Below are positions 25,754-31,580 of a stretch of 64,000 nt of DNA, piece after piece. The position numbers and the translations under genes were made by a program. The notes beneath the pieces were generated by a model that saw nothing but the letters and a program-made list of their open reading frames with translations, was not told where the DNA came from and made no database searches. The stretch covers positions 62,001-126,000 of the forward strand of contig SCUS01000156.1 in the NCBI GenBank assembly GCA_004297725.1, written 5' to 3'. Origin of the DNA: Myxococcaceae bacterium (GTDB lineage: Bacteria; Myxococcota_A; Polyangia; Polyangiales; Ga0077539). The first letter of the stretch is position 1. Each line of letters begins with the position of its first letter.

Positions 25754-27334
25754 TCAGCGGCCGAGGGACTCGGCGCGGTTCACGATGCGCGGCGTGATGA
25801 AGATCAGCAGCTCGCTGCGGCGGTCGCTCTGGCGGCGGCGCTGGAAGAGCGCGCCGAGGATCGGGATGTCGCCCAGCAGCGGCACGCCTTCCACGTTGCG
25901 GCCGGTGTTGCGGGTGTAGATGCCGCCGATGACCGCGGTGCGCCCGTCCTGGATGAGCAGGTCGGTCTCGGCCTCGCGGCGGAGGATCGTGGGGTCGCCG
26001 CGGGCGCCGGTGTTGTTGAAGTCCGGCTCGTCGCGGTTGACGCGAACGTGCAGGGAGATCGACCCGTCGGCGGTCACGTGCGGCCGCACGCGGAGCTGGA
26101 GCTTGGCCTCCTGGAAGGCGGTCTGGATGCCCGCGGCGCTCACCTGCGAGTAGGGGATGAGGGTGCCCTGCGCGATGGTCGCCTCGCGGTTGTCGAGGGT
26201 CAGGATGCGCGGCGAGCTGACGATGCGGAGCACGCCGGTGCTCTCCGCGGCCGAGAGGCGCACGTTGAGGTTGAGCGCGCGCCCGATGGAGCCCAGCGTG
26301 AAGCCGAGCGCGCCACCGGCGCCGCCGCCGGTCGCCGCCGGGAGGTTGACGGCGAAGTTCGGGTTCGCGACGCGGGCCTGCGTCGCCGAGAGTCCGCCCG
26401 TCGGGGAGTTGGGGTCGCTCGCGCCGCCGACGATGCCCACGTCGCTGGGGAACACCAGGCCCGTGGGGTTGCCCGTCGCGGCGAGGAAGCCGAGGTCACC
26501 GCCCCACTGGATGCCGATGTCCCGGGAGAAGGTGCTCGTGGCCTCGACGATGCGCGCCTCGACGAGCACCTGCGGGGTCTGCGTGTCGAGCGAGCGCACG
26601 AGCTGCTCGACCTGGTTGAGCGAGCCCGCCACGTCGCGGACGATGAGCATGTTGGTGCGCTCGTCGACGGAGAGCGTGCCGCGGGAGGTGAGCAGCTCGC
26701 GGGCCCGGGGAGCGACCTCGCCGCCGAGCGCGTAGCTCACGGGGATGAGCCGGGTCTCCAGGGGCTCGAGGGCGATGTTCTGCTTGGCGCGCTCGATCGC
26801 CAGCTCGCGCTCCTTGTCGAGCACCGACTGCGGGGCGATGCGGATGATGTTTCCGTCGCGCTGCATGCCCAACGAGCGGGCGGCGAGGATCACCTCCAGC
26901 GCGCGGTCCCAGGGGACGTTGTGCATGCGGATGGTGACGTTGCCGGCCACGTCGTCGGAGGTGACGATGTTGACGTTGCCGACCTCCGCGAGGAGCCGCA
27001 GCACGTTGTGGATGTCCGCGTCCCGCAGGTCGATGTCGATGCGGCGACCGGTGCCGACGCTCTGGCCTCGCGCGCCGTTGATCTGCATCGGGACGGTGGA
27101 GAGAAAGCCCGCCTCGTCGGCGTGCGCGCCGGCGACGACCTCCGCGGACTCTCGCGCCACCACGCGGGATGGCGGTCTCGTCGGAGGGGGGTCGTCCGAC
27201 GGCAGCATCTGCGCGGCGGACGTTCGCGGCGCCACAAGCGCTGCGACAAGTAGCAAAAGGGGTCCGGCGAAACGCCACGGAAGCGCGTGTGCGTGCCGGG
27301 GGCCATCAGACCGCATGGGACGGAGCCGGTTCAT
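25754..27334 (-). CDS. pilQ: type IV pilus secretin PilQ (short form)
   Basis: A 526-residue outer-membrane secretin. A signal peptide (about 1-41, VAALVAPRTSAAQ) is followed by a short secretin/TonB N-terminal domain (RIDIDLRDADIHNVLRLLAEVGNVNIV). An N1 domain follows (RLIPVSYALGGEVAPRARELL) and then the C-terminal secretin domain (VLVEARIVEATSTFSRDIGIQWGG through GVPLLGDIPILGALFQ and ELLIFITPRIV). PilQ of well-studied species is 700-900 residues because of N-terminal AMIN domains that bind peptidoglycan. These are absent here. The ATG at 27334 has a GAGG about eight bases upstream. It forms the pore through which the pilus crosses the outer membrane and should pair with the PilP lipoprotein encoded upstream. 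Confidence 0.95.
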   Translation of the reverse strand: MNRLRPMRSDGPRHAHALPWRFAGPLLLLVAALVAPRTSAAQMLPSDDPPPTRPPSRVVARESAEVVAGAHADEAGFLSTVPMQINGARGQSVGTGRRIDIDLRDADIHNVLRLLAEVGNVNIVTSDDVAGNVTIRMHNVPWDRALEVILAARSLGMQRDGNIIRIAPQSVLDKERELAIERAKQNIALEPLETRLIPVSYALGGEVAPRARELLTSRGTLSVDERTNMLIVRDVAGSLNQVEQLVRSLDTQTPQVLVEARIVEATSTFSRDIGIQWGGDLGFLAATGNPTGLVFPSDVGIVGGASDPNSPTGGLSATQARVANPNFAVNLPAATGGGAGGALGFTLGSIGRALNLNVRLSAAESTGVLRIVSSPRILTLDNREATIAQGTLIPYSQVSAAGIQTAFQEAKLQLRVRPHVTADGSISLHVRVNRDEPDFNNTGARGDPTILRREAETDLLIQDGRTAVIGGIYTRNTGRNVEGVPLLGDIPILGALFQRRRQSDRRSELLIFITPRIVNRAESLGR

Positions 27335-27547
27335 CCAGGACCTCACTCGGGTTTCGCCCTGACGGTATCGGAGGGCGGCGGGCGAGCCCGCATTTCGTAC
27401 AAGAATCATTGTTGAAACTGACCGATACGCGGAGCTCTCCCCTCCCCGCGGCCCCCCGGGTCAGAGCTCTCCCGAGCCCCCTTGATCTTTGGGAGCGCAG
27501 GGACCTCAGGCCGATGGTGGCGGTGGCTGAAGGGAGGAGAGGTGGGA

Positions 27548-28504
27548 TCAGCGCAGCGGCGACTCGCCGCCCGTCGTGACGATGGGCGGCGGCGTGCTCG
27601 GGAGCGGGACCACCGTCGGCCCCGTCGGCGCGGCCGACGGCGGCGGGGTCTGCACGATCACCGTGGTGGTCGTGGTCGGCGCGCCGCCCTGACCCCCGCC
27701 GGTCGTGGTGGTGGTGGTGCCCGGGCGCCCGCCCGGAGGGGGCGCCGCGCCGGAGGGCACGCTGGACGGCAGGAAGCTCGGGGCCGGCCCGCCGACGCCG
27801 GGAATGGGCATCCCGAGCGCGGAGCCGACCGAGGGCGGCGGCTGCGCCTGGGTGCTCGAGACGCCCTGCGACGCCATCGCCACCGAGCGCTCGACCACCT
27901 GGGCGTTGGGGTTCAACGGATCTTCCCGCTCGAAGACCACCTCCGCGGGAATCTCCGCGAGCGCCCCGTCGGGCGTCCTCCGGAGGCGAGCCGGCGAGAT
28001 GCGCGCGACGCGCCAGTGCACGGCGTAGTCGGTGCGCCCCTCGACGTTCGATCGGATGATCTCCTGCCGACCGACGTACATGCCGCGCCGGAGGATGGTG
28101 CCCGCGTTGGTAGGGTCCTTCACCATCGCGTACGGGCTGTCGGTGCCGAGCACCACCGCCACGAGGCGCAGCTCGTCGAGGGCGAAGCGAGGCAGCACCA
28201 CGGCGCGGGAGTCCGTCGTCGTGATGATGTCGATCCGGTTGCTGAAGCGACGGAACGGGTCGCGCACCGCCGGGCTCTCCACGAAGGACTGGTCCGTCAC
28301 CGGGATCGGCGGCGGGCCGCCCGCGTCGGCCTGGCCCCCCTGCCCCTGCGGGTTGCGCGGGTTGCGCGCGGCGGCGCCGGTGCGCGCCGTGCTGTTGGCC
28401 GCGGGCGGAGCGGGCGGCGGAGGGACGGGATCGTCCTCACAGCCGGCCGCACCGAGGGCGAGGGTGAGGCCCCACGCCGCAGTTCGTCGTTGCCAGCGCT
28501 TCAT
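27548..28504 (-). CDS. pilP: type IV pilus pilotin-like lipoprotein PilP
   Basis: A 318-residue inner-membrane-anchored lipoprotein that links the PilMNO complex to the secretin. The signal peptide ends LALGAAGCEDD (Cys22). A Pro/Ala-rich linker precedes the PilP beta domain, seen as RDPFRRFSNRI and RFALDELRLVAVVLGTDSPYAMVKDPTNAGTILRRGMYVGRQ. The C-terminal third, from about residue 195, is an added Pro/Gly/Thr-rich disordered tail with a poly-Thr run, making the protein longer than common PilP proteins (about 170-260). The start overlaps the PilO stop by four bases (ATGA). A 213-base gap separates it from pilQ and holds an A/T-richer stretch near 27391-27420 that could carry an extra promoter. 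Confidence 0.9.
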   Translation of the reverse strand: MKRWQRRTAAWGLTLALGAAGCEDDPVPPPPAPPAANSTARTGAAARNPRNPQGQGGQADAGGPPPIPVTDQSFVESPAVRDPFRRFSNRIDIITTTDSRAVVLPRFALDELRLVAVVLGTDSPYAMVKDPTNAGTILRRGMYVGRQEIIRSNVEGRTDYAVHWRVARISPARLRRTPDGALAEIPAEVVFEREDPLNPNAQVVERSVAMASQGVSSTQAQPPPSVGSALGMPIPGVGGPAPSFLPSSVPSGAAPPPGGRPGTTTTTTGGGQGGAPTTTTTVIVQTPPPSAAPTGPTVVPLPSTPPPIVTTGGESPLR

Positions 28505-29130
28505 CGCGGGCCTCCGGTCGCGCCCGGCGCGGCCGCGCCGGGGGAAGTCGCCACGCCGCGGAAGGTCGTCGCCAACAGCGTCGCGTTGAGCAACATGTCG
28601 TGCGTGTTCGCGTCTTCCGTCGGGTTCAGCAGCTTGATGTTCTCCATGTTGATGACGCGCGGCAGCTGCGAAACCGAGTGGAAGAAGCGAGCGAGGGACA
28701 GGTACGTGCCGGTCACCTGCATCTGCACCGGGATGCGCGCGAAGTAGCGCTCGACGCGCTCGTCCACCGGCTGGATCAGCCGGATCGCCAGCCCGCTCGC
28801 CTCCGCGAGGGCGTTGATGCTGCGCATGAACCCGGGGATGTCGGGGTCGTTGGGCAGCACCGACTCCAGCGACTGGGCGTGCACCCGGGCGCGCGCCAGC
28901 TCCGCCACGTCGGTGTTGTAGCGACGGAGGTTCTGCTCCTCGCGCACCCGAGAGGCCGCGAGCTCGGTGCGCCGGGCCTCCTGCTGCACGCGATCCTGCG
29001 ACAGCGGCTCATACAGGAGGAAGTAATATCCCGCGAGGATGCCGATCACCGCGATCACCCAGACGACGACGAGGACCACCGTCTGGTTGACCCCGCCGAG
29101 GCTGAGTCCAGCGCTCTTCTTGGCCGCCAT
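28501..29130 (-). CDS. pilO: type IV pilus inner-membrane assembly protein PilO
   Basis: A 209-residue bitopic protein with one membrane segment at about residues 16-38 (VVLVVVWVIAVIGILAGYYFLLY), a periplasmic coiled coil and a C-terminal ferredoxin-like domain. The PilO-specific stretch EPLSQDRVQQEARRTELAASR, then VLPNDPDIPGFMRSINALAEASGLAIRLIQP and GTYLSLARFFHSVSQLPRVI, matches the family closely. It dimerises with PilN in the inner membrane. It ends with a Pro/Ala/Gly tail. It is separated from pilN by one base and overlaps pilP by four bases, so it belongs to a tightly coupled operon. Confidence 0.93.
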   Translation of the reverse strand: MAAKKSAGLSLGGVNQTVVLVVVWVIAVIGILAGYYFLLYEPLSQDRVQQEARRTELAASRVREEQNLRRYNTDVAELARARVHAQSLESVLPNDPDIPGFMRSINALAEASGLAIRLIQPVDERVERYFARIPVQMQVTGTYLSLARFFHSVSQLPRVINMENIKLLNPTEDANTHDMLLNATLLATTFRGVATSPGAAAPGATGGPR

Positions 29131-29131
29131 G

Positions 29132-29785
29132 TCAGTACCTCACCCTCGCGCTGATGGTGAACTGCTGCACCGGCAGGCCGTTCGCCGCCACACCCGCCTG
29201 GGCGCGGTCGAGCCGGACGTTCTGGAAGTACAGGCTGAGCTGCATCCTCCGCATCGCCTCGCCGACGTCGTCGGCGGTGCGGCCCTCGCCCTGGATCTTC
29301 ACGGTACGGTTCTCCTCATCGAAGCTCGTGAGCCAGAGGCGCTTGGTGTCCCAGGTGGTGCTCCAGAGCTGGTCGCGCAGGCCGCGGGCGCGGAGGTTCT
29401 CCACCACCGTGGGGTCGGCCGTCGGCGCGCCGCCCGCGGAGAGGATGTGCGAGATCTCCAGCAGCATGGAGGTGGGGCCCGTGCGGGCCGCCTGGAGCTG
29501 CTGGATCGCCTCCTCGCGACGGCGGATCTCCGCCAGCTCATCGAGGATCTTCTGGTGGTCGGCGACGCGGCCCTTGATGGCGTCGATCTCGCTCTGCGTC
29601 CGGGTGTTGGCGCTGCGGATCGCGTCCACCTCGCCCGCCTCGGACGTGTGGAAGAGGAAGAGCCCGCTGAGCAGCAGCACCAGCGATCCGATGACGCCGA
29701 CGAGCAGCAGGTTGGGGACGCCGCCGCCGAAGCCCGGCTGCGGGCGACGCCCCTTTTCGTCTGGCAATAGGTTGATCTTGAGCAT
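29132..29785 (-). CDS. pilN: type IV pilus inner-membrane assembly protein PilN
   Basis: A 217-residue bitopic protein. The cytoplasmic N-terminus begins KINLLPDE, the conserved motif that docks into PilM. A membrane helix at about residues 26-46 (LLLVGVIGSLVLLLSGLFLF) is followed by a periplasmic coiled coil and a domain ending QNVRLDRAQAGVAANGLPVQQFTISARV. The length is slightly greater than average because of the loop around LEISHILSAGG. It pairs with PilO. The gene starts 13 bases after pilM and ends one base before pilO. Confidence 0.93.
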   Translation of the reverse strand: MLKINLLPDEKGRRPQPGFGGGVPNLLLVGVIGSLVLLLSGLFLFHTSEAGEVDAIRSANTRTQSEIDAIKGRVADHQKILDELAEIRRREEAIQQLQAARTGPTSMLLEISHILSAGGAPTADPTVVENLRARGLRDQLWSTTWDTKRLWLTSFDEENRTVKIQGEGRTADDVGEAMRRMQLSLYFQNVRLDRAQAGVAANGLPVQQFTISARVRY

Positions 29786-29798
29786 CGTCTCGGTCCCT

Positions 29799-30869
29799 CT
29801 ACGCCTTCTCGCGGTCCTTGCGCAGCGCCAGCCCGATGGACACGGCGACCTGCGCGCGGTGCAGGTTCAGCAGGTCACCGTTGACCTCCTTGAGGTCGAC
29901 GGCGATGTCCCGAAACGGATCGAGCAGCTCCACCGGCGCCTTGGTCCGGCGCTCGATCGCGGCGCCCACCTCGGGGATGTTCGCCGTGCCGCCGGAGATG
30001 TAGATCCGCGAGATCTCGCGCTCGCCGCTCGTCGCCAGGTAGAAGTCCAGCGACCGCAGGATCTCGCCGCTCAGCCCCTCGCACACCTGCCGCACGATCT
30101 GCGGCACCTCGTTGGGCACCACCGAGCGGCCCGTCGACGCGCCCTGCATCACCGCGCCGGTCTTGTACGTCTCGGCCTCCTCGTAGGAGATGCCGAGCCG
30201 CTTCTGGATCTCCTCGGTGATCGCGTTGCCGCCGTTGATGATGTTGCGCGTGAACGCCGGAATGCCCGCCGACAGGATGTTGATGGTGGTGAGCGTCGCG
30301 CCGATGTTGATCAGCGCGATGGTCCCCTCCTTGGGCAGCCCGTAGTTCACCTCGAAGGTGTTCTGGACGGTGAACGCGTCGACGTCGATCACCACGGGCT
30401 TCAGCTTCGCCTCGCGGGCGACCTGCGCCGTATCGTTGATCTCGTCCTTCTTGGCAGCGACGAGGAGCACGTCCATCTGTCCCTGCTCGCTCCGGCTGCG
30501 GAGCACCTCGTAGTCGATCTGTACGTCCTTGATGTCGTACGGAATCTGCTGCTCGGCCTCCCAGTCGATCTGCTCGTCGAGCTCCGCAGGGCTCATGAGC
30601 GGCAGCGTGATGCGCTTGATGATCACCGCGTGCCCCGACACCGCGAGCGCCACCTCGCGGCGCTTGATCTTGAGCTGCGTGAAGAGGGCGTTGAGGCCCT
30701 CGAGCACCGCGGCCGTGTTCATGACGTGCCCATCGACGATGGTCTGCGGCGGCAGCGGGTGATATCCGAAGCGCACCAGCGTGCGCTTGCCGCGCACGTC
30801 CTTGAGCTGACAGACCTTGATGGAGCTCGAACCGATGTCGACGCCGACGAGATAGTTGCCTTCGGCCAT
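29799..30869 (-). CDS. pilM: type IV pilus cytoplasmic actin-like protein PilM
   Basis: A 356-residue cytoplasmic protein with the FtsA/actin fold. Visible motifs are the phosphate-1 loop VGVDIGSSSIKVCQL, DWEAEQQIPYDI, a long switch region, and GTIALINIGATLTTINIL (phosphate-2). ISRIYISGGTANIPEVGAAI forms the adenosine-binding part. It binds the N-terminal INLLPDE peptide of PilN and couples to the assembly ATPases. I choose the ATG at 30869 (MAEGNYLVG): it matches family length and has AAGGA seven bases upstream. The upstream frame to 30917 adds a non-family leader. This is the first gene of pilMNOPQ. Confidence 0.95.
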   Translation of the reverse strand: MAEGNYLVGVDIGSSSIKVCQLKDVRGKRTLVRFGYHPLPPQTIVDGHVMNTAAVLEGLNALFTQLKIKRREVALAVSGHAVIIKRITLPLMSPAELDEQIDWEAEQQIPYDIKDVQIDYEVLRSRSEQGQMDVLLVAAKKDEINDTAQVAREAKLKPVVIDVDAFTVQNTFEVNYGLPKEGTIALINIGATLTTINILSAGIPAFTRNIINGGNAITEEIQKRLGISYEEAETYKTGAVMQGASTGRSVVPNEVPQIVRQVCEGLSGEILRSLDFYLATSGEREISRIYISGGTANIPEVGAAIERRTKAPVELLDPFRDIAVDLKEVNGDLLNLHRAQVAVSIGLALRKDREKA

Positions 30870-30923
30870 CCGCGTTCCTTGAATCAGCACCGTGGGGTTG
30901 ACGCTGATCCCTGCCATTCAAGC

Positions 30924-30942
30924 ACCCGCGCGTCTCGCGGGT
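30924..30942 (-). terminator. perfect inverted repeat upstream of pilM
   Basis: ACCCGCG (30924-30930) and CGCGGGT (30936-30942) form a 7-bp stem with a five-base loop. It lies between the stop of the membrane-protein gene (30983) and pilM (30869). On the minus strand it could end the upstream transcript, or it could be a control site for the pil operon. A short T-containing stretch follows but there is no real T tract. Confidence 0.4.
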
Positions 30943-30982
30943 CAAAACTTGATCGGACTACAGGCCAGTTGGACCGGGAGCT

Positions 30983-31507
30983 CTATCGCTTCGCGCCCCG
31001 GGCGGCCGGCTTCGCGGGGGCCTCGGACTCGTCTTCGCCGATGTCGATGTCCTCGAGGCGGGCGACGCGCACCTTCGAGGGGCCCGCGTCGTCGCCCTTG
31101 CCGTCGTTGTCGAGCTCGATGAGCGACGCGTAGAGGGTCGCCATCAGCGGCGCCATCGCCAGCGGCTGCTGGAAGAGGAAGCGCGCCTGCTCCCCCGGCG
31201 GGAGCGCGGGGAAGAGCGAGGCCGGGAGGGGGATGGCCGACACGTGGAGGAAGGAGCTCGCGAGGGCGTAGAGGCCGCAGCCCACCGCGATGCCGAATAC
31301 ACCCCGGAGTAAGGCCTCGATCCACGCGCCGGGCTTCCACAGCGCCTTGCCCGCGACCACGCCGGTGAGGGCGCCCACGGCGCCGTACAGCAGGTAGGCC
31401 CAGCCGCTCTCCAGGCTGCCCTGGCTCAGCCCGAAGTAGAGCGCGGCTCCGACGCCGCCGCCGACGACGATGCCCTTCAGGATTCCAATGAGCAGACGCT
31501 TCAGCAT
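30983..31507 (-). CDS. small multi-pass membrane protein upstream of pilM
   Basis: A 174-residue protein. It has about four hydrophobic segments: LLIGILKGIVVGGGVGAALYFGL, WAYLLYGAVGALTGVVAG, ALLRGVFGIAVGCGLYALASSFL, and a less hydrophobic one around PLAMAPLMATLYASLIEL. The C-terminal 40 residues are acidic then basic (VARLEDIDIGEDESEAPAKP), presumably cytoplasmic. No family is recognised. It lies between the FHA/CpaF-like gene and pilM on the same strand, 73 bases after the former and 113 before the latter, so it could be part of a pilus-related transcript. The ATG at 31507 is preferred; the frame to 31546 adds polar residues only. Confidence 0.7.
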   Translation of the reverse strand: MLKRLLIGILKGIVVGGGVGAALYFGLSQGSLESGWAYLLYGAVGALTGVVAGKALWKPGAWIEALLRGVFGIAVGCGLYALASSFLHVSAIPLPASLFPALPPGEQARFLFQQPLAMAPLMATLYASLIELDNDGKGDDAGPSKVRVARLEDIDIGEDESEAPAKPAARGAKR

Positions 31508-31580
31508 GGCTGAGACGAGGGTGTCACGCGGCCTCCGCAGCGGCAACCACCGCGGCGACCGCTGAGCACGAGGGATGTGA

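Noticed and set aside
27335..27547. Possible small gene or missing AMIN segment between pilP and pilQ
   Set aside because: The gap has stops in the pilQ frame and no protein-like composition. A hairpin at 27378-27391 and a repeated GAGCTCTCCC are present but unexplained.
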